Assembly: GCA_907163375.1 (NCBI GenBank) | Contig: CAJQUW010007550.1 | Location: 174,001-238,000, forward strand | Length of the DNA: 64,000 bases | Source: Prostheceraeus crozeri | Lineage: Eukaryota; Platyhelminthes; Polycladida; Euryleptidae | Reading direction: 5' to 3' | Part shown: piece by piece, positions 12,581 through 24,476 of the stretch | Layout of the letters: the number at the start of each line of letters is the position of its first letter | How positions within the stretch are numbered: position 1 is the first letter of the stretch | The notes under the pieces: model-generated | Database searches by the model: none | Seen by the model: the letters and a program-made list of their open reading frames with translations, nothing else | What the model was told of the DNA's origin: nothing | Position numbers and translations under genes: made by a program

Positions 12581-13548
12581 ATGGCTGAGATCATAGAGCA
12601 AGATGTGGACCGATTTACATCTTTTTAAAGTTAATTATCTTTGATTGTGATATGTGTCTTCTCTTTCAGTGGCAGGTAGTTTTATGATATGAAAATATCA
12701 AGAAAATTCCATTATTAATAAGGCTGAGTCTTAAATTATTACGAACTCATCGAATCATAAAGTAGGTATATACAGGTAGAGTGTCGACTCAAAAAAGTGT
12801 GATCCGTGTACAGTGAAAATTTTTATATGAAAAGATTCAGTTTTTTGCGGATATCACGTTCCCGTGGTCCAAACAATTATTTGAGCAGTTTTAAAAAGTC
12901 AAAATTTTGCAAAGTTTTATACTGCCGACATGGAAGCCCCTTTATAAGTAGTATGAAACAAGTTGGATATCAAAAGGAATGAATATTTGCTAATATATCT
13001 ACAGTATAACTAAGCGGAAATTACGCTAATTTGCAAGAGAATTTCATGGGCCGCATTATGATGGAAGTCTTCATGAAAAAGTCGAGATCTTATTTTGCTT
13101 TCTTGGCTGAAATTTCAAGTTATATTTCAATTTTCATCGGCATAATTTTATGATTCACTAAATTCATGCTTCATTTCTTGAATCTGAATTGTGATGTGGA
13201 CCCATTTATATCTTTCAAAGGTGATTGAAGTCACTGTCCTTGATTCTGTTATTTTGCTCTACCAGTGGCAGGCTGCCTATGATATGATCTCGCCTAAGAA
13301 GATTCTCTTGAGGTTAAGCATGAAAGCAATAGCAGGTCATCGAGTTGCTAATTGAAAAAACATTACCACTCCAAGGATGGCATGACCCGGAATCTGTAGA
13401 ATGATATCATTTCCTTCAGCATTATACAATCATGATCAGTCAATTCCGTTGTAATTTCTTCAAAACTGCATAAAATTTGCATGTCTCACATTTGTTGACA
13501 ATACCACCTGTATCCCTCACGAGTTCATTTAATAAAATCGAAGCTGTA
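12581..13548. repeat. two diverged units of the same local repeat family
   Basis: The stretches beginning near 12,590 and 13,195 share GATGTGGACC(G/C)ATTTA, then GTGGCAGG and TATGATATGA in the same order. The second unit continues into the block that matches the 267-bp tandem units. Confidence 0.5.
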
Positions 13549-13550
13549 TA

Positions 13551-14951
13551 GGGGAGAGTGGGGCAGGTTCGTGCAAAAAAAATTAAAATTTGAATTTCTC
13601 AACACCTATTCAGTTGACGGGCAATCTGATTGTTGCCTCAAAGACGGTAGGTCTTGTAGTTATTTTCCATTTAATAACTTTAGTCTAGAGTCTTTACTCA
13701 TCCCGTGATATTGACTTAAGTAAAGTGTGTCAACCTGCACGAACCTGCCCCATGGGTGGGGTAGGTTCGTGCAGATAGTTGGGCACATTCGTGCAAATTA
13801 CTATTATCCCATTTACATAAGTCCGCAATAAAGAACTGGTATCTTACAAAACACTGAATGAATTAAATTCAAGAATGTGGATATATTCATCTGCAAACTC
13901 AGATAAAAATAACAGATGTAGCTACTCCTCTGCAAACTCAGACAAAAATAACAAATGTAGCTAGCTACTCCTCTGGAAACTCAGACAAAAATAACAAACA
14001 ATAGGCAAACTTTAGCACTCTTTTACGTAAATGGTTCCACTGAAGCGCACGTGAGCTTTGCGTCCGTTACTCAAAATCTCATCAACAGGATTTCTCAACT
14101 GACAAATTATGTCGGTCAGTGGAACGGCGAATATATCATTCTCAGATATTTTGAATAGTGTTTTTGACTCGTCGACGCTTCTGTAACCGTTCATTTGAGT
14201 GTCTCCGTCCTCATCAACGTCGGCGGTTGCGCGACCAACATAGCGGAAGTCAATACATTTCTTTCTAGTTCCACCGCGAATCAAAACCAAGTACCACGAT
14301 CCTGCTCTTGGTGAAAGGGTTCCAGCTCTGGTCACTTCGTCTGCTGTCATCAAGTTATCGTCATCCGATTCAAAAGAAGGTAATGTCAGCTCCTTGGCAC
14401 TGGTGCCTCTCTGGACTTTGCGGCATTTTCTTTTCTCTGATTCGATTATCTTCAACTTCTCCGGCGTCGAAGTAAGAATCCTCGAGTATCCCTTTCTTCT
14501 ACCTGCTTTTCGCTCGAGCACTTGACATCTTTCAGAAATTAATGCTGCACGAACGTGCCCCACCTGTGTGTGAACGAATGTGCCCCATGCCCTTTGTTGC
14601 AACGAAAATCGATATTTATGCAATTCAAGAGATGATCATAAATAATGTACACCACTAACCAATGTGGCACATCAAGCTCAACTCGTAACGCAAATAGGAT
14701 GTGGATTGAACAAAGCAATGCTTCAGGAGCACGAAAAAACAAAAAAATGAAAAATTTCGTAAAAATGTAAAAAAATGATTTTTTTGACCTTGCTAAGCGC
14801 TGATTGCACGATATCAGCTGATATTACAGTCATAATAGCGGATGAAGATAAGGAATAACATACCGTAATGCAAATTTAATGCGATGAGTAGTTTTCACAC
14901 AAACCCCAATGAACGAATGTGCCCCACGCACGAACCTGCCCCACTCTCCCC
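13551..14951. mobile_element. pogo-like DNA transposon, deletion derivative
   Basis: Perfect 24-bp terminal inverted repeats begin GGGGAGAGTGGGGCAGG (13551-13574; complement 14928-14951). TA flanks both ends (13549-13550, 14952-14953). The neighbouring tandem repeat shows the uninterrupted target at 15,211-15,230, which proves the boundaries and the TA duplication. Copies of the terminal motif also occur inside, including a 40-bp palindrome near 13,734-13,774. A three-copy direct repeat lies at about 13,896-14,003. The element keeps only the transposase C-terminus, so it is non-autonomous. Confidence 0.9.
14012..14623 (-). pseudogene. pogo/jerky-like transposase C-terminal remnant
   Basis: The 203-residue frame lacks the helix-turn-helix and DDE catalytic core. 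It contains ILTSTPEK followed by a Lys/Arg-rich stretch (about residues 48-75), as seen after the DDE domain in pogo/jerky-type transposases. An acidic segment then leads to a beta-rich tail with SWYLVLIRGGTRKK and ILSNGRKAHV. The TA target duplication of the host element agrees with the pogo/Tc1 superfamily. The terminal-repeat motif lies just beyond the 5' end, so the first part of the gene has been deleted. The exact subfamily is inferred. Confidence 0.55.
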
Positions 14952-14953
14952 TA

Positions 14954-15547
14954 CTACATACTTTGGATTTAATTAATACTGAGTTGCTACTCTACCTAAT
15001 ATACTTACTCTATGCATCGAATTGCTAATTTAACAAGCTATATTACCTCTCCAAGGTTGACATGACACGGAACATTTGTAAAATACTATTATTCCTTCTG
15101 GATTGCCATCATGATCAGTCAATTGCGTGTAAATTTCTCCAAAAATATGGAAAATTGTATATCTCACATGTGATACTGTGTGTCCCCCACGAATTCATTT
15201 AATAAAATCGAAGCTGTATACTACATACTTTGGATTTAATTAATACTGAGTTGCTACTCTACCTAATATACTTACTCTATGCATCGAATTGCTAATTTAA
15301 CAAGCTATATTACCTCTCCAAGGTTGACATGACACGGAACATTTGTAAAATACTATTATTCCTTCTGGATTGCCATCATGATCAGTCAATTGCGTGTAAA
15401 TTTCTCCAAAAATATGGAAAATTGTATATCTCACATGTGATACTGTGTGTCCCCCACGAATTCATTTAATAAAATCGAAGCTGTATACTACATACTTTGG
15501 ATTTAATTAATACTGAGTTGCTGCTCTACCTAATATACTTACTCTAT
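14954..15547. repeat. 267-bp tandem repeat, 2.2 near-identical copies
   Basis: Units start at 14,954, 15,221 and 15,488 with CTACATACTTTGGATTTAAT; the third is cut after about 60 bp. The copies differ at only a base or two, so the duplication is recent. The empty target site of the adjacent pogo-like element lies at the unit junction. Confidence 0.9.
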
Positions 15548-16849
15548 GAACTGGTCCATAGAGATAGTTCCTCTTCTTTGAGGTCTAGGTAATTTCCAAG
15601 CATTTAGTCTTTCAGAAAATCAAACTCGCATTCGAATTTTATTACCCTCCGAACGCGTCGTTCATCTTCAGGCATGCAGATTGAGCTACAAGACTTTTAC
15701 TTCTACGAAGGGCAGGAGTGAAATTCTCGGGTATCGGAAGCTTGCACCTAAAAAACTTCAAATCCGAGATTGGTTTTCTGAAATGCAAAATGCTTGGAAA
15801 TTCTGTTGAACATTTTCGAAGTGTAAAAGCAGTTGAATTCAGTAAATAAATCCATATTGGTTAATGGACATTTGGATGTATTATCGGAATGGATTTAGTT
15901 GCTGACGCTGCAATCTGATATTTGCACACATCTGCATAGCCACGTCTAGCTACAACAAGCAACTGGATTAAACGAAGGTATGAGTGATGACTGGATTTGT
16001 TAATGGAAAATACGGCCAGTTATAGTATACTGCATTAATCTTATACGAAGATAAATTCTACAAAAATATATCCGTATGATTCACCGGTTGATTTTCTAAT
16101 CAGTTAGTTAGTAAAAAAACTTTCAGCCACTTCCCTCCCTGTCTAGTTCGTTGCAAGCTCAATATAAGCAATAAATATAATCGATTATTCGGGGCAAAAA
16201 AACGAACTAGCCCGTGCTAAACAAGTGATAGGTGGGCTATATGTACGAAAGACGTGACTTGCATTCTGCTGTTTAGAAGTTGCCCTTATCAGTTAAAGGA
16301 ATGTTAAGAGTTTTCGCCGGTATGGTGTCACGTTCAGCATGATATACTTTTATGTCAATTTGATCTTTTAGTTTCATAATCAAGCGATCACCATGCACAT
16401 TTAAACGGCTGACGTTCTAAATTTCATTCACATAATCGCAATACAATGGTTTATCAAACCAAATGCGGAACACACCAGCATTATAGAGCGGAAAGCAGTT
16501 CTAAGCAAAGAGAAGAGCAGCTTTAGAGAGGCTGAATACATTGATGTATATCTATTTATCACTATAATAATGCTGAAGCAATCCATTTAATACAAAGTTT
16601 AAAACTATGCGAGAATGAGTTGATTCACTAAATCGCATGTCATTTGACTATGCAGTAAATTGATGGCAAGTGTCAGCCGAAACTGAGGAAGTCAAAACAG
16701 GGATCCTGGATTTGATTAAACAACACGATTTTCCTAATATCATTGTTCTTATTGGTAATTCTTTGTATTGATATTCCATATTGATATAAAATGACTTCAA
16801 ACTAAGTTCAATGCGATTATGAACTTTAATGCACTGAAGATGTAGGCTA
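15548..16849. other. no gene recognised
   Basis: AT-rich DNA without supported features. Confidence 0.5.
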
Positions 16850-16853
16850 TTAA

Positions 16854-18529
16854 CCCTTTCGATCCTGTTTCGCATCTATGGCTTCCTCCCCTAGCTGCCT
16901 GTAAAAATCCTAAAATTTCGGGATTTTTCAAATGCTGTTTACTCGACCAAAAAGTGTTGTCCTGACCCCAACCAAAACTAAATAAGATGCCAAATAGATC
17001 GAATAGTCCCCTAACATCAGAAAACATGCAAAAACAGTCGAAATTATCCAAAAAATTTATATTTTTTTAAAAATACAAAAATCATCAAATTTTCACTTGG
17101 TGGGACATTAGTCATGTTTAAACTTATTGAGACAGTCACCCAGGCAAAGCCCAGGCTTGTCAGGGCACGAATCACAGATGTATCGTGATTCTCTTCTGAT
17201 TCCGTTGCTGAAACAGACACGGCAACGCTTCAATGGATTTTTCTTGCCAGTTGTGGATGGGATTCTTTTTTGCACATGTGTAGTCGTGCGCTGTTCCTCT
17301 GATGGTCGTCTTTTTCTTCTGGCTCCCTTTGGTGTTGATTGCAAATCTGTCAAGACTCGTATGGCATCCCTTAGGAAGTCAAAGAAACTCACGTTGCTTT
17401 CTTTCTCTTTTCTGTATACAGCCCATGAATTGAAAAGTAGCCGAAGAATGCAATTCAGGCCGATCTTCTTGTACCAGGCATGCGATTTGCGAGCGCAGTT
17501 GTATTGACGAATAACTTGGTCTGTGAGATCTATCCCTCCCATTTCTTGATTGTAATTCTCGACAATTGATGGCTTGAGCACATTGGTTCTAACATTGCCC
17601 TTGGAAATCCTTTCTTTTTGCACCAGAGAAGCATTGTCACACGTGGACATCAGATAAACATCCTTTCTGTCACAGAATTTTACCGCTATTATTCGGTCCT
17701 TTTCAGCGAATGACGATGACACAGGTTGCAGTTTCTTTTGAATAAGAATTTTTGGAATTCCTCTTTACGGTCTGACTGTTCCACGAACACCCGTATTTCT
17801 CGAAAGAAGGTACTCTATCAGCCGGAAGCTTGTAAACCAATTGTCTATATTCAGGACGTATCCCCTGTCAAGCATGTCAGCCTTTGAAAGTAATCGAACG
17901 ACTATCTTTTCACTATTCGAAAGCGCCTCAGTACCAGGCTCGCCGGTTTCATAACAGGTATCCTTGCCAACATAGATTTGAGAATAAATCATGTATCCCG
18001 TTCTATCTGCAAGAATGAATAACTTCACACCGTGCAATATACCGACAATATACCGTGCAAGCTGCTCTACCTAACAACGAATCAGCCACTCGCAATCTTT
18101 ACCGGACGTCATTATACAATCACCATCAATCAATACTTTGAATATGCTTCATGTGTGGCTCGACTGAATGCAGGTGACATCGCACTGCAACCGCTGAGTT
18201 GTATTGCCGACAATCAGATCATGTAAAGACAGCAGAAACACAAGACACAGCTGATCGCAGCAGCATGAAACTAATGCATTACTTGCCCTCAATAGACTTG
18301 ATGTACGTGTACATGTAACCTACTACATGTACATGTACCATTACAGCGGTTAATTCTATTAAATATAGTTGGTTTGCACATAATATGCGCTAAAGACAAC
18401 ATCTAACGTGTTTTACAAGCAACTGGAATACTTCACGCCTAAACAGTTAGCAAAATTTCTCATGACGACACGCTGTCGTCATAGCGCATGTAAGCGTGAC
18501 GACAACGTGTCGTCATAGGATCGAAAGGG
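16854..18529. mobile_element. piggyBac transposon, internally deleted
   Basis: TTAA target duplications at 16850-16853 and 18530-18533 bracket inverted ends CCCTTTCGATCCT. Near the right end a hairpin-forming ATGACGACAC...GTGTCGTCAT subterminal repeat lies at about 18,461-18,516. Only the distal part of the transposase remains inside, so mobility would require a helper copy elsewhere. Confidence 0.92.
17108..18037 (-). pseudogene. piggyBac (PGBD4-like) transposase, 5'-truncated with a frameshift
   Basis: Two minus-strand frames, 18037-17765 and 17722-17108, together cover roughly the last half of a piggyBac transposase. The first holds LNIDNWFTS, the conserved block with the second catalytic Asp. 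The second holds GGIDLTDQ, with the third Asp, the W-x-KK(I)GLN helix, and a Cys-rich C-terminal domain (CRVCFSNGIRRESRYIC...CPDKPGLC) that binds DNA and zinc. The first Asp region and the N-terminus are deleted. The break at 17,722-17,765 is a frameshift or small deletion. The protein cannot be active from this copy. Confidence 0.9.
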
Positions 18530-18533
18530 TTAA

Positions 18534-21500
18534 ATGCTGCCTAAAACATATGCCATGGTGAGGCATATTCTTGGGATAATTCACATCATTTATAAATGCA
18601 TGTAATATTAAAAAAATGAAATGTAGGCTACTAAATGCAGTAAAATATTTATTTATTTAACATTTGTTTTTTACAGATAGGTAGGCTAAGTTTTTACACT
18701 GCTGGATACACAATTGTATATAAGCAAAGCCAGTTTCACCATTTATGCGGATCGTTTCCTGGTCTTTTTTCAAAGTTGGCTTGGACAAAGTTAATAGGCC
18801 TAAACTGTCTGATGCACGGAGACATCATGCCGCACGCATTGCGCGATGTTATTTGTTTAAATTGAACATAACGGCTTTGTTTAATTTTATTAATTCTATT
18901 CATATCCAACTATGCGCTTTACTGCGTTTTGTGAATATTCGCACGCGCTTTATTTACCGCATTGAAATGTGATTAAGCTTGAGACCTATCATTTCTTTTG
19001 CTTATGGTTTATTAACATCAGATTCATGATTCAGTTACACTTTTGTTACTTCCATTTTGTGGTTATGCTTCGGTGCTTGAACGAGGTAATTTTCAGTTCA
19101 CTCAGTTCCTCGTTCATTTGAAGCTTTTCTTCGTTCACTCTTCGCCATTCATTTTAAATTTACAGCAAGCCGTTCAGTTCAATAAAAAAGTCAGGGCGCT
19201 CAGTTCGTTCACTTTGTTAAACGGCATGTTTGTATATGACTAGGCTGTAGAGGAGGATGTGGCAGCCTTTTTGCTTGAAGCAGCTGCTGGAAAAACCGCT
19301 TTCACAGCCCTGCATAGGCCTTGTTAATGTAATTTTGAAATCACGAATCAATATTTACATGCCATCTAAAGCGTCAAATTGTTTGACAATCTATTCGACT
19401 TTTTTGCTGACAATAATCATTTAAAGTACCTATGGCGACAGTGAGATTTTGCGCAACTTTCGAATAATTTACTCTCACCGAAATTAAGTATAATCTCTTT
19501 GGGATCTGGAAAAATCTGCAATGCCTACTGATCTAAAATACTCCCTATACTTGCACTTTCAGGCATCAAAATCTAAAATTCTGAGTTAAAATGCTAAGCT
19601 AAATTATGTAGAATTGTAGTTAAAGGAAAAAGCATTTGGACCGAATCCACAAAGTTGTTCTGTCACGAAGCTGCGTTCTCAAACGTGTTCTTTTCAGATT
19701 GGCATTCACGAAAATTTAAGATGATTGTGTTCGTAATAACAATGAAAAATAAGAACACGCTATGGAAAAGGTCGCAATCTGTTCTTGCTTGTTCAGAACA
19801 CGGATTCCAATGGTTGAAATCCATCTAATATATTAGGCTTATGTGTTCATGATATCAGGCAGAGTCAACATTACATGCAAATAAAATGGACGTAGTCGAT
19901 TAATTTACCGTTAATTCGAGATCACTCTAATAGCTTCGCCGACAAGCAGACTCAGCTGTTGAAATCTCTGCTCTCACCTGACTCAAAACTGATAACTAAA
20001 ACTTGTTGCATTTGATTTTCGGGAAGAAGTTTATCAAGAAAATGACATCGTATTACCTGATTTTGATTAATCAGTCAAACAAGAAATTTATTTCATACAG
20101 AGTGATTCAAAATAAAGAGTGAGAAAAATATTCATACAGACATCATTTGAAATATAGATTTAGTTACGTATTCCTAGACATTCGCAGAATTATTGCAGAC
20201 AGAGGGAAGTATGAAAATTGTAAGCAGAATATCTTCTCATATCCTTGAAATAATTCTAAAATAGAATTTGTTGCTGAGGGACGTTTTCATCTAGTTGAAC
20301 GGAATATTTTTGCTCATTGAAGTGTATTGGAAAATCCTCGCCTTTCTATTCTTCAGACTAGAAAATGAAATGTAGCTCTTATCAATTAATGTTCAGTCAT
20401 TTAAATACAGACTAATGTTTCGTAATTGGCTAACTCATAATCTTCACGAGATAATAAAGTCAGACGACTGCATCCGGTCGATGAGAGTAATTCTCAGTTC
20501 AATTCTGAGAGTAATTCTGAGAGTTCAAATGAACGACTGAGATCATGTCATTGAAGTTAATAATACCTCTATGGTTGATACGTAGACTATCTTTTTAATT
20601 AAATTGTAATCTAAGCTTAATTCTACCCACATGCATGTATATACGTTGGAATAATTCTTTTGATAATGTGATACTGGATATGAAATGAAAAGACAATCAG
20701 ATAGATTTCAGAAAATCAGTTAAATACCTAATTTCGGTTGAGAATAAATTTGCGCAATCTATCGTTGTAACATTATTCATTCCGCTTTGTAGCCAGATGA
20801 GCTTTCTTGATGTTAAATTGCACTGAGAAAATTTATCACATCTTCTCCCAGGTTTTTCTTCATTTTCGATTTCTCTGTGCAATATAAGTATTAAAATGCA
20901 TTTGAAAAAATAACTAAATAGCCCATCATTCAAATTATGTTCTCATTTAGCGTAGGAAGCAAGCGGAGCACCAGTGGTGCCACATAAAGTTTGCATCTTG
21001 CATAATTTTTACAGAACTGTACATTTTCAAGATATATATAAGAATTATTCTACTCGCATCTTCCATTTCGTCTCTTATCATGAAACGTAAAATCTCTTAT
21101 CCCTCCACAGCTCTCTCTCTCTCTCGCTCCCTTCTCATCAGTTTTGACTTTGTGCGGAGGTGGGGAAGACAGGGTGGATAAAAAACATGTCTGATTGAAA
21201 AATGCTTTTTCTGTCCTTGCATTCGATTCAAACAATGTAGGCGTTTATCAAGTATCGTGAAATAAATAGATTCAGCACTTGCAATGAAAAATAAATTGAT
21301 ATTTATAAAATATTCGATGAAACGTACTTCAAAAAATAAATAGTGTTAGCTTTCCTAAATATCAAACAGTAACTGACACCTCGCACATATACATATACGG
21401 TATATACCGAACAGAAAAATTACAGAATCAGTACACGATCATAAAATGTGACTATGTAGGCCTACTGACATCATCCCATGAAAGTGATGTATTTAAGAAA

Positions 21501-23721
21501 TAATGTAAATGCTGATCATGAAGCAAATTAAATGACTCTTTGTATTTTAAGAAATAACAAAGTGCTTGATACTGAAATAATTCAGAACATGTTCGCGATG
21601 CAATTAATCCATCATCATTATTAAGCAGTAAACTTTTATATTCATCTGTTCAGTTGTTTGCAAAGACAGCACATTTTCCCGCCTCTACTCCGAGATTACG
21701 TCACAATATTTCATGTATCAATCCTATTGTACTAAATTGACGTTAGAGAGCTGCTGTGTTGCTTGAGTGCTGAATAATGCTTTTGCAATGCGAGATGGCT
21801 CCGTCTCAAAACCTGTTCTCACTGGCTTTCTCTACCAAGTTCAGGATGAACGTTGCCTTCGAAAAGTGTAAGGAGATGCCTTCGCAACGCCTTTGGGAGA
21901 GGCAGCATGCTGAGCAGATTCGTTTGCTCTGCGGTCATCGACAATTTCGTCTTTGCAGATTCGCAGCAGGTATCGGTCGGTGGTTGTACTGCCATTGTCG
22001 TTCGCTTTTCGATCACATCTTTATAAGCGTCGTCTTACATGCAGAATATCTTACTTTCACCCATAGCTCCATCGTCCTTTTGACTTGTCCAAGAAAGTTG
22101 AGACAGGATTCAAAATATGCAGTAATTCTTGTCCATGATCTTTTCAAATGATTGCATGAGTCGACCACTCGATAGGTAATTATTTTAATACAACCTAAAG
22201 ATAAAGCAAACTCTCCAAGACTTTTCGTCGAAAATTACTTTTAATTGAAAATTCACTTTGAAACACGGGCTTTAGCCGTCCAACACTTTGCAATCGATGT
22301 TAGCGAACCGGCATATGATTGCATGATGTTTCGGCTGAAGCATTAAAAATGTTGCATCAATAATCACTTCTGAAAAAAATGTCTTCAACATGTTTTTTGA
22401 GCATGTTTTAAATGGTGTTTAATACCCAATCTGGTCAAGACCGTCGTCGAAAGCTTCTCCGAACTCGCATTTTCTTTCGTCTTCCCTTGAATAATCAAGG
22501 CGGGCAGCACGGCAGGGGGTACACTCCTTCGTCTCTCTCTCTCTCTTCAGTTTTCAGGAATCCGAGCTTGCAAAATGTGCAGGTAGCACGCACTGTACGT
22601 ATAGCATGTAGCTGCTTCGACAAACTTGTTTAGCAACCACCGTCTTCAACGCTTTCAGTGAGAATCCAGCACCACATACTTACTAAAACTTCGCTAGTCG
22701 TGTCGAACGAGAAGGGGCTACAAATCAAAAGAAAACAAATGGAGCAATTTCTGATCAGCAGGAACGATTCGAATTTTTCTCGAATCACAATTTCTAGTGG
22801 TCTTGAATTATTGAATCGAAACGAATCTCGTATATTAGTAAGACGAGCTTTGTATTGTAATATAATTGGAATTGTGCATTTCTGCGGAGCAAAAACTTTC
22901 AATTCAAACTTATGTTAATGAAACTACAAAGACATCGGCTCGAGCGTTAGTTTTGGACTCCAAAGCATAGCTGAATGACCAAGATCTCTAAGAATCATTA
23001 TTGTAAGAATTATTCTTCCTCGGAACAGTTTTGTCGTTCCTATTTAAAATATGCCCAGTGCGGAAACATAATAGACACTTCACAATGCGTGTATCTGTAC
23101 ATAAAATGTAGGTATATTTGCATCTCCTATTTTCATATTTCGAAAGAAGGATTTTTGTAAGTTCAAAGTGCATGTGCATAAGAAACATGCATCGTGTTTG
23201 TCTCATTCACACTTGCACGAAAATCTGTCATATGGTAGATTGGCTACTCGACTTCTTGTGGGCACCATTTCGTTGACCAATTTTCATCTTTAACTTTCTA
23301 CCTGACATAATACGTAATTCATTAATGACTGCGTAATTAATACATAATGCCTGAGATGACACGGTAATCAAAAATTGATTATTGCTGTGATCGAATAATT
23401 GTAGTTGATTGATTGATTGATTGAATGACGGAGTGAGATTACTTGATTGAATGCTTAACTTAGTAATAATCTAATCGAAAAATAGATCAGATGCTTTGCG
23501 TCGGGATATTAAACTAGCAAGCAATAGTCCGAACGAATAAGTAATACAAAATCTTTAAGACATGAACACCCTTGAATGATTTCGTAGTTCATTTTACAAG
23601 ACCCATTATGCGATAAACTTTATTTACAACATATCCGTGAGCAGGAGGTCTCAAGTCAGATCTATGGAGCTGCAATATTTCCCCCTGCTGTTTGTACGTT
23701 TGGAGATTGATCAGCTTCAAT
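18534..23721. other. long stretch without recognised genes
   Basis: No convincing gene over 5 kb. Frames of up to 124 codons near 21,777-22,151 and 22,630-22,918 overlap on both strands and show no domain. There is a CT-rich microsatellite at about 21,113-21,125 and a (GATT)n run at about 23,406-23,425. Confidence 0.5.
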
Positions 23722-24258
23722 ATGAAGATCTTCAAGGATATTATGACAGGTGATGATATGTTCACTGATGCCCACAAAATAAAATTGCTCAACGGTGTTA
23801 CGTATGAAGTTGAAGGAAAGATGGTCTGCGAGAAAACCGAGATCTTCGACGAGATGATTGGAGGAAATGCTTCAGCTGAAGGAGGTGATGAACAGGCGGA
23901 AGGAGTTAATCGCAATGGTTGCGACATCGTCTTGGCAAACAATCTTGAGGAATTATTCTATGATCTAAGTGCATATAAAAGTCATATAAAGGAGCACCTA
24001 AATCAAGTAGCTGCAAAGTTAGAAAAGGATGAAGATAAAAAAAGCATTCAAAGCTGGGCTGTCGAATTCATGAAGACAATCACTGCTAATTTCAAGAAAT
24101 ATAAGTTTTTCCAAGGACCCAGGACGGATGAAGACGAATTATTCTTAATCACATTACTGGATTTTCGTGAAGATGGCATCACTCCCTACATGCTCTTTTG
24201 GAAACATGGCTTTATTGAAGAGAATCAGGAGAGAGGATCAGAAGCGGTAACACATTAA
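23722..24258 (+). CDS. TPT1: translationally controlled tumour protein (TCTP), intronless copy
   Basis: TCTP is a conserved cytosolic Mss4-like-fold protein that binds calcium and tubulin and is linked to growth control. The start chosen is MKIFKDIMTGDDMFTD (23,722), the normal N-terminus; the frame is open ten codons further up but that part is not TCTP-like. Family signatures are present in order: VTYEVEGKMV (about residues 25-34), GGNASAEGG, a long charged helical hairpin (YKSHIKEHLNQV...), then FKKYKFFQGPRTDEDELFL and DGITPYMLFWKHGFIEE at the end. The 178 codons compare with about 170 usual. TCTP genes normally have introns; this one has none, no obvious poly-A tail and no stop. It is either a functional retrogene or a young processed copy. 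Confidence 0.9.
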   Translation: MKIFKDIMTGDDMFTDAHKIKLLNGVTYEVEGKMVCEKTEIFDEMIGGNASAEGGDEQAEGVNRNGCDIVLANNLEELFYDLSAYKSHIKEHLNQVAAKLEKDEDKKSIQSWAVEFMKTITANFKKYKFFQGPRTDEDELFLITLLDFREDGITPYMLFWKHGFIEENQERGSEAVTH

Positions 24259-24439
24259 AGATGTGATTCATTCACTAACAGAGGCGATCATGTGATAATG
24301 GACACGGTCATAGCAGAACCTAAACTTAATAGAAAGATCGAAGTTACTGATTTCTAATCGAAATGTTGACTGTGTAACATAAAAGTGTATACAAGCTTAT
24401 TCTGTCTTGTACCCTTGTCCATATTTTCGAATTTTTCTG

Positions 24440-24476
24440 TGCCTTGACAATGGACGAACATCCGAAACGTCGGCGG
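24440..24476 (+). ncRNA. hammerhead-ribozyme-like motif
   Basis: The order is GCC, TTGACAA, a stem GGA/TCC with loop CGAACA, GAAA, then CGTC followed by GGC. The flanking GCC and GGC can pair as stem I, and GTC is a usual cleavage triplet. The first core box departs from CTGATGA at two positions, so it may be inactive. The tiny stem III resembles the minimal hammerheads of Penelope-like elements. Confidence 0.5.

Noticed and set aside
14539-14742. 67-codon minus-strand frame at the pogo element end
   Set aside because: Overlaps the transposase remnant and terminal repeats; no similarity.
17127-17507. 126-codon plus-strand frame
   Set aside because: It is the antisense of the piggyBac transposase.
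18320-18345. TACATGTACATG palindromes
   Set aside because: Common low-complexity words across this genome; no element boundary attached.
21777-22151. 124-codon plus-strand frame
   Set aside because: No domain; a comparable frame exists on the other strand, and composition is not coding-like.
23589-23942. 117-codon minus-strand frame
   Set aside because: Antisense to the TCTP copy, no domain.
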